Shown here piece by piece: positions 45,157 through 53,964 of a stretch of DNA of 64,000 nucleotides. The number at the start of each line of letters is the position of its first letter. Within the stretch, counting starts at the first letter, position 1. Source of the DNA: CASICS01 sp045564455 (GTDB taxonomy: Bacteria; Pseudomonadota; Gammaproteobacteria; Magnimaribacterales; AG-339-G14); assembly GCA_045564455.1 (NCBI GenBank), contig JBJLHG010000002.1, forward strand, positions 1-64,000, written 5' to 3'. The notes beneath the pieces are model-generated. The model was not told the origin of the DNA, searched no databases, and was given only the letters and a program-made list of their open reading frames with translations. Both the position numbers and the translations under genes were made by a program.

Positions 45157-45609
45157 ATGCATTGTCCTTTTTGTACCTTCGAAGAAAGTAAGGTTATAGA
45201 CTCTCGCCTTATTGCTGACGGAAACGAAATTCGTCGTCGACGAGAATGTCTTAGGTGTCAAGAACGCTGGACAACCTATGAGCTTGCAGAATTGGTTATG
45301 CCGAAGATCATCAAACAAGATAATTCTAGAGTTCCTTTTGATGAGAATAAATTAAAAGAGGGTATTGCAAGATCTTTAGAAAAAAGACCGGTAAGCGAAG
45401 AAGCTTTTCAAACTTTAATTGAAACGATTAAAAAAGAACTTAGATCTTTAGGAGAAAGAGAAGTTCCATCAGAAAAAATTGGCGAAACTGTAATGCGAAA
45501 TCTTAGAAAAATTGATGAAGTGGCTTTTGTGAGATTTGCTTCGGTTTATCGAAGTTTTCAAGATCCTATGGAATTTAGCGAGGAAGTTAAACGTCTTAGC
45601 GATGACTGA
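45157..45609 (+). CDS. nrdR: Transcriptional repressor NrdR
   Basis: Senses ATP/dATP and represses ribonucleotide reductase genes. The N-terminal zinc ribbon has C3, C6, C31 and C34, and the ATP-cone follows (MPKIIKQDNSRVPFDENKLKEGI ... ALEKRP-type segment). 150 residues is standard. It precedes ribD with an 8-base overlap, the usual neighbourhood. No nrd target gene is in the window. Confidence 0.96.
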   Translation: MHCPFCTFEESKVIDSRLIADGNEIRRRRECLRCQERWTTYELAELVMPKIIKQDNSRVPFDENKLKEGIARSLEKRPVSEEAFQTLIETIKKELRSLGEREVPSEKIGETVMRNLRKIDEVAFVRFASVYRSFQDPMEFSEEVKRLSDD

Positions 45610-46705
45610 ATCTAGTTTTATGCTAGAGGCACTAGAGCTAGCAAAAAAAGGGCAATACACTTCCAGACCAGGAGCTAGTGTCGGCTGCGTGATTTCAAAA
45701 AATAATGAAATTATTGGCGAAGGTTTTTATGAGTATTTTGGTGCCCAACATGCTGAAATCAAAGCAATAAAATCTATTAAAGAAAAGTTTCAAAATTTTG
45801 AAGAAGTGCTATCAGGTAGCACCATAACTGTAACGCTTGAGCCATGCAGCACCTTTGGAAAAACCCCTCCATGTATAGATGAAGTTTTAAAATACAATTT
45901 TAAAAAAATAGTTATTGGCAATCTTGATCCCTCCCAATCAAGCCTAGGTAGATTGAAGAAATCGAGCATGGAAGTCGTCATAGAGCAATTGCCCAATAAC
46001 TTGAATAAAGGCTTTTTTAAAACGTTAGAACAGCACAAGCCTTATGTTCGAGCTAAAATAGCAATGTCTGAAGATAAAAAAATTGCTTTTATAGATGATG
46101 ATAATCAATGGATTACCTCCCCTGAATCGAGGTTAGACAGTCATAAATATCGCGCTCTATCTGATTTAGTTATTACTGGATCTGGAACTATTAAAAGAGA
46201 CAATCCAGCCTTAACCGTTAGAGATGATGAAATTATTAAGCTTAATAATTTTATTCAGCCAGCTAGAGCTATAGTTTCAGCCAATTCATCGTTAGATAAA
46301 AATTTAAAATTTTTTAAGACTGCTGGGCGAAAGATAATTTTTTGTACAGAAAAAAAAGTTTTTAATGATATTGAAGGTATTGAAAACCTAAACCTTTATG
46401 AAATCAAAGAATCTGATAATCAGATTGATTTATCAGATCTTATGAATAAAATAACCGAATTAGGAATGCATGATATTTTATTAGAATCTGGACCTAAACT
46501 TATCTCATCATTCATAGAGGCAAACCTCATAGATGAGTTCATCATTTACATTGCACCTAAGATACTATCAAATACTGCTTTACCTTTTTTTAATGGAGAT
46601 GATTCAAAGTCTCCCTTTAACTCGAATGAATTTGAACTCATAGAAGAATCAGTAATTAAAAAAGATAAAAAACAAATCTTTAGAAGAAAAAATGGAATTA
46701 AATAA
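45602..46705 (+). CDS. ribD: Bifunctional riboflavin deaminase/reductase
   Basis: Performs steps two and three of riboflavin synthesis. The N-terminal deaminase has H50-A-E52, P81-C82 and C91 for zinc and catalysis; the usual HPNPxVG segment is SRPGASVG here, a small departure. The reductase domain covers about 145-367 (SPESRLDSHKYRALSDLVITGSGTI, LESGPKLISSFIEANLIDE). ATG 45602 overlaps nrdR by 8 bases and gives 367 residues; the frame is open further up, inside nrdR. Confidence 0.94.
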   Translation: MTESSFMLEALELAKKGQYTSRPGASVGCVISKNNEIIGEGFYEYFGAQHAEIKAIKSIKEKFQNFEEVLSGSTITVTLEPCSTFGKTPPCIDEVLKYNFKKIVIGNLDPSQSSLGRLKKSSMEVVIEQLPNNLNKGFFKTLEQHKPYVRAKIAMSEDKKIAFIDDDNQWITSPESRLDSHKYRALSDLVITGSGTIKRDNPALTVRDDEIIKLNNFIQPARAIVSANSSLDKNLKFFKTAGRKIIFCTEKKVFNDIEGIENLNLYEIKESDNQIDLSDLMNKITELGMHDILLESGPKLISSFIEANLIDEFIIYIAPKILSNTALPFFNGDDSKSPFNSNEFELIEESVIKKDKKQIFRRKNGIK

Positions 46706-47795
46706 AACAGAAGAGCTAGTAGCAGAAATTAAAAAGGGAAACATGGTTCTCTTAATGGACGATGAAGATCGAGAGAACGAAGGTGATTTAATTCTAGCTG
46801 GAGAGATGGCCACTCCAGAAAAAATAAATTTTTTAGCTAAAAACGCCAGAGGCCTTATTTGCTTAGCTCTAAGTCAAGAGAGATGTGAGGCTTTGAATCT
46901 AAATCAAATGGTTACTGATAACAAAAGCGGTCATGGCACAGGCTTTACTATTTCAATAGAAGCAGCCAGCGGCATAACAACTGGAATTTCTGCTGCTGAT
47001 AGAGCTAGAACAGTTAAAGTTGCCTCAAAGACCAGAGCCAAAGCTAAAGATATAGTCTCTCCTGGCCATATTTTCCCTGTAAAAGCTATTCCAGGAGGAG
47101 TTCTGTCAAGAGCTGGGCACACTGAAGGAAGTACAGATTTATGCAGGTTAGCTGGACTAAATGAATCAGCTGTCATTTGTGAAGTCATGAATGAAGATGG
47201 CACGATGGCAAGAAAAAAAGGATTAATAGAATTTAGTAAAAAATATAACTTAAAGATTGGCACGATTGCTGACTTGATTAATTACCGAATCATCAACGAG
47301 CAAACTGTAGAAAAAATAGAGCAAAAAATAGTTAATACTGAATTTGGTAAATTTACCTTGATGCTCTATAAAGATTTGATATCCGGAGAAATTCATGTTG
47401 TTTATAAGAAAGGCAGAATTTCAAAATCTAAACCTGTCTTGGTCAGAGTTCAACAAACGAACGTTATGCATGATCTTCTTAGGGTAAATGAATATGGCAC
47501 CAGATGGTCTCTTGGAGATGCAATGAAAAAGGTTAACAAAGAAGGTTCTGGATTAATCATAGTTATTGATGGTGGAAAAACTAATGACGAAGTTTCTAGA
47601 GAGGTTGAAGATTTAAAAACTCCATACAAGAAATCTACAACTGGAATTGACGTCCGTCGAATTGGTGCAGGCTCGCAAATTCTAAGAGATCTAGGAGCAA
47701 AAAAAATAAAACTCATGGGCTCTCAAACACGCTATCCATCGATATCAGGTTTTGGTTTAGAAGTTACCAAATATATTCAAAATGAAAAAAAATAA
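46692..47795 (+). CDS. ribB: 3,4-dihydroxy-2-butanone 4-phosphate synthase with degenerate RibA domain
   Basis: Residues 1-200 are an intact DHBP synthase: DDEDRENEGD (23-32), HGTGFTISIEAASG and HTEGSTDLCRLAG, which turn ribulose 5-phosphate into the four-carbon riboflavin precursor. The C-terminal half (about 205-367) has the GTP cyclohydrolase II fold but lacks the three zinc cysteines of RibA (the SECLTGD...CDC region reads VQQTNVMHDLLRVNEYGTRW), so it is probably inactive as cyclohydrolase. Such RibB-X fusions occur in other gammaproteobacteria. A separate RibA must then exist elsewhere. Overlaps ribD by 14 and ribH by 14 bases. Confidence 0.92.
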   Translation: MELNKTEELVAEIKKGNMVLLMDDEDRENEGDLILAGEMATPEKINFLAKNARGLICLALSQERCEALNLNQMVTDNKSGHGTGFTISIEAASGITTGISAADRARTVKVASKTRAKAKDIVSPGHIFPVKAIPGGVLSRAGHTEGSTDLCRLAGLNESAVICEVMNEDGTMARKKGLIEFSKKYNLKIGTIADLINYRIINEQTVEKIEQKIVNTEFGKFTLMLYKDLISGEIHVVYKKGRISKSKPVLVRVQQTNVMHDLLRVNEYGTRWSLGDAMKKVNKEGSGLIIVIDGGKTNDEVSREVEDLKTPYKKSTTGIDVRRIGAGSQILRDLGAKKIKLMGSQTRYPSISGFGLEVTKYIQNEKK

Positions 47796-48234
47796 TCCAC
47801 TTCAGTTCGATTTAAAAAGTTCTGATTATTCTAAATATAAAGTTTTAGTCATTCAAACAAACTGGAATTACGAAGTTATTAAACCTATGGTGGATGATTG
47901 TTTAACTGAATTAAAAGATAAAAAAATTGATCCTGAAATTGTTTCGGTTCCAGGAGCTTATGAAATTCCTTTCATTGCAAATAAAAAAGCAAATTACTTT
48001 GATCTAATTATTACCATGGGAGCCATTATTAAAGGAGAGACTCCTCATTTTGATATTATTGCTCAAACAATTAGTGATTCAATTATGCATATTGGTTTAA
48101 CTAAAGAAACGCCTATTATTTTTGGAGTATTAACTACAAATAATTTAGCTCAGGCAGAAGAACGAGCTGCACAAAAAGGAAGTGAGTTTGCTTTAAGTGG
48201 CCTCAACCTTTTAGACAATCTAATAGATGATTAG
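47782..48234 (+). CDS. ribH: 6,7-dimethyl-8-ribityllumazine synthase
   Basis: Penultimate enzyme of riboflavin synthesis, forming a 60-mer or pentameric shell. VSVPGAYEIPF, MGAIIKGETPHFDII with the catalytic H89, and ERAAQKGSEFALSGLNLL are present in 150 residues. The substrate-binding N-terminal motif is TNWNYEV rather than FNxxI. Overlaps nusB by 8 bases. Confidence 0.96.
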   Translation: MKKNNPLQFDLKSSDYSKYKVLVIQTNWNYEVIKPMVDDCLTELKDKKIDPEIVSVPGAYEIPFIANKKANYFDLIITMGAIIKGETPHFDIIAQTISDSIMHIGLTKETPIIFGVLTTNNLAQAEERAAQKGSEFALSGLNLLDNLIDD

Positions 48235-48628
48235 ATTAAAAAAACTACCTTCACCTGCAAAGAAAAGAGAATTAATTATGCAGGCTCTTTATCAAAAAGA
48301 AATCTCCGGATGTTCAAATACTGAAGTAATAAAACAATTCAAGCAGAGTCATAAGTCGATTGATTTAGATGCCTTTGAAATTATTTTAAAAACAATAAAA
48401 AAAAATAACTCTGAGATCGATCAACAAATTGAAAAATTTTCTAAAGTAAAATTAACAGAAATAACTGAAATAGAAATTTCTATTTTGCGTCTAGCTATAC
48501 ATGAACTAAAAGAAAACTTATTAGATAAAGCTATAATTATTAATGAAGCAATTAGGCTTGCGAAAAAGTTTGGACAAGACTCTAGTCATAAATTCGTTAA
48601 TGCTGTTTTAGATAAAATAAATTCTTAA
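48227..48628 (+). CDS. nusB: Transcription antitermination protein NusB
   Basis: RNA-binding antitermination factor that with NusE binds boxA of rRNA leaders. The 133-residue all-helical protein has AKKRELIMQALYQKEISG at the N-terminus and the signature ISILRLAIHELKENLLDKAIIINEAIRLAKKFGQDSS at the C-terminus. It closes the rib operon and is convergent with purA over 4 bases. Confidence 0.95.
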   Translation: MIRLKKLPSPAKKRELIMQALYQKEISGCSNTEVIKQFKQSHKSIDLDAFEIILKTIKKNNSEIDQQIEKFSKVKLTEITEIEISILRLAIHELKENLLDKAIIINEAIRLAKKFGQDSSHKFVNAVLDKINS

Positions 48629-48632
48629 TTTT

Positions 48633-49919
48633 TTACAAATCAGATTTCATTAAAATCGTACTTTGATCATCTGGGCCTGTAGAAATGATATCAACAGGTA
48701 TGCCGCAAACCTCTTCAATTTTTTTAATAAAAAGTTTTGCATTTTCTGGAATGTTTTCATAAGAATTCACTCCGGCAGTTGGCTCACTCCATCCCTCACA
48801 CTCTATATAAGAAGGTTTAACATTTTCTAGTTCCATGCATTCGGCAAAAACCAGATCATCTGCATCTTGTTGATATTCTGTGCAGATTTTTATTGACTCC
48901 ATTCCATCCAAAACATCTATTTTGGTTAAACATAACCCTGAGACGCTATTTGATTGAACAATTCTTTTAACTGTTACGGCATCAAACCAACCGCATCTTC
49001 TAGGTCTTCCAGTAGTGGCGCCAACCTCTCCTCCTTTTGTTGCTATTTCTACTCCCAATTCGTCATGAATTTCCGTGGGCATTGGCCCTTCTCCAACTCT
49101 AGTTACGTACGCTTTTACAACTCCTAGAATATAACCAACATCCAATGGTCCGCAACCGGTACCAGACGATATTCCTGCAGGAGAGCAGTTACTTGAAGTT
49201 ACAAAAGGGTAAGTTCCTTGATCTACATCTAGTAAAGCGCCCTGTGCTCCTTCAAAAAGGACACGTTTCCCTTGTTTATTTAAATTGATTATCTCGCTAG
49301 AAATATCAGCTATAAGAGGTTTCAATTTCTCACCGTATTCTAGATTTTTATCCTTAATCTCATGAAAATCTAATTCAGGAACGCCAAAATAATTACTAAA
49401 TTGAAAATTATAAAAAGATAGAGTTTCTTCCAATTTGGGAACTAATTTTGATTCAGATAGCGTATCTATTATTCTTAAAGCTCTTCTTGCTACTTTGTCT
49501 TCATAGGCAGGCCCAATACCTCTTAATGTAGTTCCTATAGTTGTAAAACTATTGGACTTCTCTTTTAGCTGATCTATTAAAATATGATAAGGCTGAATGA
49601 GAGTGCAAGCAGGACTAATCTTTAGTCGATCTAAAATACCATTTGCAAAAGGTTCTATTTCTTCAATTTCTGCAAATAAAGCATCGCAAGAAACTACTAC
49701 TCCTTTTCCGATAAGAGACGATGCGTTTTGATGGCAAATAGAAGAAGGTAAAAGGTGAAGAACCAATTTTTTTCCATTGACTATAAGTGTGTGACCAGCA
49801 TTATGACCACCTTGATATCTGCAAGCGGCACTTGCTTTATCAGATAAAAAATTAACTATTTTTCCTTTTCCTTCATCGCCCCATTGCAATCCTAGAACTG
49901 CTAAATTTTTAGCCGCCAT
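48633..49919 (-). CDS. purA: Adenylosuccinate synthetase
   Basis: Joins IMP and aspartate using GTP, the first committed step to AMP. The P-loop-like GDEGKGKI at 14-21 with catalytic D15, GGHNAGHT, STIGTTLRGIGPAYEDK, TSSNCSPAGISSGTG and TTGRPRRCGWFDAV are intact. 428 residues. It is last in the miaA-hflK-hflC-hisZ-purA block, as in Pseudomonas. Confidence 0.98.
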   Translation of the reverse strand: MAAKNLAVLGLQWGDEGKGKIVNFLSDKASAACRYQGGHNAGHTLIVNGKKLVLHLLPSSICHQNASSLIGKGVVVSCDALFAEIEEIEPFANGILDRLKISPACTLIQPYHILIDQLKEKSNSFTTIGTTLRGIGPAYEDKVARRALRIIDTLSESKLVPKLEETLSFYNFQFSNYFGVPELDFHEIKDKNLEYGEKLKPLIADISSEIINLNKQGKRVLFEGAQGALLDVDQGTYPFVTSSNCSPAGISSGTGCGPLDVGYILGVVKAYVTRVGEGPMPTEIHDELGVEIATKGGEVGATTGRPRRCGWFDAVTVKRIVQSNSVSGLCLTKIDVLDGMESIKICTEYQQDADDLVFAECMELENVKPSYIECEGWSEPTAGVNSYENIPENAKLFIKKIEEVCGIPVDIISTGPDDQSTILMKSDL

Positions 49920-50881
49920 TAACTTTCCTTCTTAATTTTTATTAATGATATTAAATCAATATCAAAGCCAATTGCATTCCTTGTTTTATTGTCTGAATTT
50001 TTACTTTCATATTGACCGCCATTAGCGATCGCGAATCCAAAGTCTTTTGAGTGAGCTGAAAAAACAAGTCCTTTGTGATAATTAAAACCAGGAAAGTCTG
50101 TCATATCAAAATGTAAATCTATATTTTTCATACTCTTAAAGTGTGTAGCTAATTCCTTCAATTGCTCTACGTTATTTTTGGCTATCTGACTTAGACCCGT
50201 TATCTTATCTAAGGTATCTATATTTCCATGACAATTCATTAATTGATTAATTTTAGATTGAATTTCTTTATCTATTCCGAGAGTGATTAGCCATTCTTCT
50301 AGATTAGATTGAGATTTAGTTGAAATAAGTTTTCTCAGCTCTATCTCTTTTTCTTTAGTCAAAGCGCATTGACTGATTATCTCATCAAGAGCTTCGGTTT
50401 TACCTAAAGACAAGGTTATTTTATTGACGCCTGCTAATTTAAAACTTTCTATCAACAACTCTAAAGTTTCCTTTTCATCATAGTTGGGGCCAAATGTTTC
50501 TATTCCTGCTTTGATCGTTACTCTGGATTTACTAAATGAGTCTTTTCTCTTTTTGAGAACTTCTCCTGCATAACAATATTTTTGTATATCTGTTCTATTG
50601 CTTGCTTGATCTATTCTGGCTATTTGCTGTGAAATATCTGGACGGATTGCAATTTCATTAGAACTTAAATCATCATAGAAGGTAAAAGCAGAGTTTTTTA
50701 ATTCAGAATTGACTTCACCTCCTAATGCATCAGCATACTCGATAATAGAGGGGTAAATTAACTCAAAATTTTTGCTGGAATACAGGTCTAATAGAGACCT
50801 TTTTAAAATTTCTAGTTCTTTTGCCTTATCCGGGAGGATATCTTCCACGCCATCGGGAAGATTAAAAAGACTTTTAGTCAT
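49919..50881 (-). CDS. hisZ: ATP phosphoribosyltransferase regulatory subunit
   Basis: A histidyl-tRNA-synthetase paralogue without the anticodon domain that activates short-form HisG. The N-terminus LPDGVEDILPDKA, the class II motif 2 region (IAIRPDISQQIARI), YCYAGEVLKK and the C-terminal FDIDLI fit HisZ; 320 residues is short for the family (about 390). Neighbours hflC and purA are the usual ones. It implies a short-form hisG elsewhere. Confidence 0.88.
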   Translation of the reverse strand: MTKSLFNLPDGVEDILPDKAKELEILKRSLLDLYSSKNFELIYPSIIEYADALGGEVNSELKNSAFTFYDDLSSNEIAIRPDISQQIARIDQASNRTDIQKYCYAGEVLKKRKDSFSKSRVTIKAGIETFGPNYDEKETLELLIESFKLAGVNKITLSLGKTEALDEIISQCALTKEKEIELRKLISTKSQSNLEEWLITLGIDKEIQSKINQLMNCHGNIDTLDKITGLSQIAKNNVEQLKELATHFKSMKNIDLHFDMTDFPGFNYHKGLVFSAHSKDFGFAIANGGQYESKNSDNKTRNAIGFDIDLISLIKIKKES

Positions 50882-50883
50882 AT

Positions 50884-51768
50884 TTATTGATTAGGAGTTC
50901 CGAGCGAGCTATCCAAATATTTGAAAAAGTCACTATCGGGATCGATCAAAAGTATATCTGATTTATTTTCAAAGGTTGCTTGATAAGCTTTTAAACTTCT
51001 AGTGAATTCATAGAACTCAGGATTTTTATTAAAAGCCTGAGCATAAGTTGAAGTTGCATTTGCATCGCCTTCACCTTTAGTTATTTCTGCTTTTTTGTAT
51101 GCGTCAGCTAAAATAACTGTTCTTTCTTTGTCAGCGTTTGCTCGAATTTCTTCTGCTATCTCATTTCCTTCCGCTCTTAATTCTTGAGCTAATCTTTCTC
51201 TTTCGGTTCTCATACGATTGTAAACAGAGTCGTTTACTTCCGAAGGCAGCTCAATTTTTTTCACTCGAACATCTATCACTTCAATTCCTAATTCAGACGT
51301 AGCAACTATATTTAAATCCTCAGTTAAAGCTCTCATAAGCTCATCTCTTTCTCCGGAGATAACTTCTTTGACAGTTCTAATACCAAATTGGTTCCTTAAA
51401 CCCTCATCGACACGTTGCGTTAATAAGGTTCTCATTGCGCCAAGCTGGCCTCCAGAAGATGTAATGTAAAATTGCTCATTGTCGCTTATTTTCCATTTAA
51501 CAAAGGCATCAACAATTAGTCTTTTCTTTTCTTCGGTATAATATGGTTGTGGAACTGCATCTAAAGTTAAAACTCTGGAATCAAACTTTCTGACAGTATT
51601 TAAAATGGGTATTTTAAAATGAAGACCTGATTCTATTTTTGGATCTATTATTTCACCGAATCTTAAAAGAATACCCGTTTGTTTGTCTGTAACGATGTAT
51701 ATGCTATTGGCAAGTATAACTACCAATGCTATTAAAATTACTACAAAACTTAATTTAAAGGATTTCAT
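50884..51768 (-). CDS. hflC: FtsH protease modulator HflC
   Basis: A membrane-anchored SPFH/prohibitin protein that forms a cage with HflK around FtsH. One N-terminal TM (about 7-26), SPFH domain (about 26-190; DKQTGILLRFG, HFKIPILNTVRKFDSRVLTLD) and a helical stretch AEEIRANADKERTVILADAYKKAE. 294 residues. 5 bases after hflK. Confidence 0.94.
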   Translation of the reverse strand: MKSFKLSFVVILIALVVILANSIYIVTDKQTGILLRFGEIIDPKIESGLHFKIPILNTVRKFDSRVLTLDAVPQPYYTEEKKRLIVDAFVKWKISDNEQFYITSSGGQLGAMRTLLTQRVDEGLRNQFGIRTVKEVISGERDELMRALTEDLNIVATSELGIEVIDVRVKKIELPSEVNDSVYNRMRTERERLAQELRAEGNEIAEEIRANADKERTVILADAYKKAEITKGEGDANATSTYAQAFNKNPEFYEFTRSLKAYQATFENKSDILLIDPDSDFFKYLDSSLGTPNQ

Positions 51769-51773
51769 ATCAA

Positions 51774-52913
51774 TTACCTTCTTTCCTGTCTTTTTCTAAT
51801 TTCTTCTATCACTTGATCAGTTAAATCTTGGATTGCCGTACCCGAAGCAATACCAGAAATATCGTTTGCTTGAGATTCAGAATTGTTCCTACCGATGGAA
51901 GCTGCGGCTATTTGATCCAAGGGCAAATACATAATGTTATTTCCATCTTTAACGTCAATCATAACTTTTGTACTATTTGACATTACCGATTGAACAGCAT
52001 CAATGTAAAGACGCTTTCTTGTTACATCCGGGGCTTTCTTGTATTCCCCGAGAAGTTGATTAAATCTAGTTGCTTCACCTTCTGCCTCAGCTATAACTTT
52101 AGCTTTATAGCCTTCTGCATCTTGAATTGCTCTTTTGGCAGCACCACGAGCAATTGGGACTACTTCATTAGCATAGGTTTCAGCTTCGTTTCTTAAAGTC
52201 ACTTCATCTTCTCGAGCTTTAACAACATCATCAAAAGCAGCTTTCACGGCCTCTGGAGGACGCGATTCTCTTATGCTTACGGTTACTACTTCAATTCCTG
52301 TTTGATATGAGGCTAGTCTTGCTTGAAGTCTTCCTCTTACGTCGATTGCGATTTGTTCTCTTCCGGTTGTAAGAACATCGTCCATAGTATTACTACCAAC
52401 TACGTGTCTAAGCGCTGATTCTGAAGCTTGCGCAATACTATCTTCTGGAGCAGCAGCTTCTAAGAGATAAAAAACTGGATTTGATTTTTTGTATTGAACA
52501 GCAACTTCAACATTAACAATATTTTCATCTTTCGTTAACATTGATGAATTAGTAGTATGGGTATAAAGCCTTTCAGTATTAACTATAAATCTGTTGTCTA
52601 TAAAAGGTGGGTTCCAGTGAATTCCTGGCCCTTTCGTGGTGGCATACTTACCGAATCTAAGAATCACGGCTTCTTCTTGGGCATCAACAGTATAAATACC
52701 TAAAGCACTATATAAAACTATTAAAAAAATTAAAGCGCCAGGAATCAATTTTTTGAAAGATGGCTGTCCTTCAGAGCCAGAGCCTCCGCTTCCTCCAAAA
52801 ACTGATCCTAATAAAGATTTAAACTTTTTGATCGCTTCATCAATATCTGGAGCATCATTTCTGTTACCCCATGGATCTCGCGATCCATTATTTTTATTAT
52901 CATTCCAAGACAT
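51774..52913 (-). CDS. hflK: FtsH protease modulator HflK
   Basis: Partner of HflC. The N-terminus is polar and Gly/Ser rich (SVFGGSGGSGSEG), then one TM (about 56-76), an SPFH domain (VDAQEEAVILRFGKY, GIHWNPPFID) and a long helical region (RNEAETYANEVVPIARGAAKRAIQDAEGYK). 379 residues. In most gammaproteobacteria hfq and hflX lie between miaA and this gene; here only 41 bases do. Confidence 0.94.
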   Translation of the reverse strand: MSWNDNKNNGSRDPWGNRNDAPDIDEAIKKFKSLLGSVFGGSGGSGSEGQPSFKKLIPGALIFLIVLYSALGIYTVDAQEEAVILRFGKYATTKGPGIHWNPPFIDNRFIVNTERLYTHTTNSSMLTKDENIVNVEVAVQYKKSNPVFYLLEAAAPEDSIAQASESALRHVVGSNTMDDVLTTGREQIAIDVRGRLQARLASYQTGIEVVTVSIRESRPPEAVKAAFDDVVKAREDEVTLRNEAETYANEVVPIARGAAKRAIQDAEGYKAKVIAEAEGEATRFNQLLGEYKKAPDVTRKRLYIDAVQSVMSNSTKVMIDVKDGNNIMYLPLDQIAAASIGRNNSESQANDISGIASGTAIQDLTDQVIEEIRKRQERR

Positions 52914-52954
52914 GGAAGCTATTCTAAGGCTTATAGAGAAATAATGGAACTGAA

Positions 52955-53875
52955 CTATTCCAAATAAGACAGAATTTTTATAATCATATTCGATTGCTTC
53001 ACAAAAAATTTTTCTGTTGTTTTTAATTTATTCAACCAAGTTATTTGTCTTTTTGCTAATTGATAGTTTGCGTTTGTTGCTTTTTCAATCATTTCTTCCT
53101 TGGTAAGTTTATTGTCTATAAAATCTACAACTTGTTTATAACCAACAGATTGTAGAACAGGTATTTTTTTCGAATATTTTTTAATTAACATTTCTGTTTC
53201 ATCTATTAAACCAGCAGCAATCATTTCTTCAAATCTGCTTTTTAAAGACTCCTTGAAATGAATTCTATCGTCTGGAATTATTGCAAAAGATAATGACTTT
53301 CTTTTTTTTAAAATATTTTCTGATTCTTTATTTTTTAATTGGTTTATGGTTTTTCCCGAAATCATAAAAACCTCTAGGGCTCTTTTAATTCTTTGCCGAT
53401 CGTTTTCATGTATCTTTTCTGCAGATTGCGGATCAGATTCATTTAGTTGTTCATATAAAAATTTCAAACCATATCTTCGCTCTTGTCCATCGATTTTCTT
53501 TCTTATCTGAGCATTCTTTTCTGGTAAGTCTGCGAGCCCATTAAATAAGCTATAAAAATACATCATGGTTCCGCCTGTCAGGATACTATGTTTGTCCTTT
53601 TGATCTATCTCAGAAATTAAGTTCTTGGCATCTTTTTTAAATTTTCCTACAGAATAAAAGTCTTTAGGATCTATAAAATCTATCAAATGATGAGGGTATT
53701 TATTTAAAATATTTTGCTCGGGTTTATTGCTCCCAATGTTTGCTTCTTTATAAATTTGGACTGAATCTACACTGATTATTTCAGATGGAATTTTTTCAGA
53801 AAGTTCAATTGCTAAAGAAGTTTTTCCTGAATTGGTAGGACCATATATGGAAATAATGGGATTTAAATTTAACAC
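52955..53875 (-). CDS. miaA: tRNA dimethylallyltransferase
   Basis: Adds dimethylallyl to A37 of UNN-decoding tRNAs. P-loop GPTNSGKT at 12-19, DSVQIYKEANIGSNKP, HHLIDFIDPKDFYSVGKF, LTGGTMMYF and LQSVGYKQVVDF are recognisable, with the C-terminal AKRQITWLNK. 306 residues. The start is GTG without an obvious ribosome-binding site. Divergent from the acyl-CoA ligase across 89 very AT-rich bases. Confidence 0.95.
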   Translation of the reverse strand: MLNLNPIISIYGPTNSGKTSLAIELSEKIPSEIISVDSVQIYKEANIGSNKPEQNILNKYPHHLIDFIDPKDFYSVGKFKKDAKNLISEIDQKDKHSILTGGTMMYFYSLFNGLADLPEKNAQIRKKIDGQERRYGLKFLYEQLNESDPQSAEKIHENDRQRIKRALEVFMISGKTINQLKNKESENILKKRKSLSFAIIPDDRIHFKESLKSRFEEMIAAGLIDETEMLIKKYSKKIPVLQSVGYKQVVDFIDNKLTKEEMIEKATNANYQLAKRQITWLNKLKTTEKFFVKQSNMIIKILSYLE

Positions 53876-53964
53876 AGTGAATTATTCTTGAATTTTAAAT
53901 ATATTAAGTGGTAATTTAACAATATATTAATATAAAAAATTAAATTTCTAATCGGGGAGAAAAT

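Noticed and set aside
48629..48632. Terminator between nusB and purA
   Set aside because: Only four bases lie between the stops and no hairpin is visible around them.
53876..53964. Operator or repeat in the miaA/acyl-CoA ligase gap
   Set aside because: ATATATTAA occurs twice, but the region is almost pure A/T and the repeats are within chance expectation.
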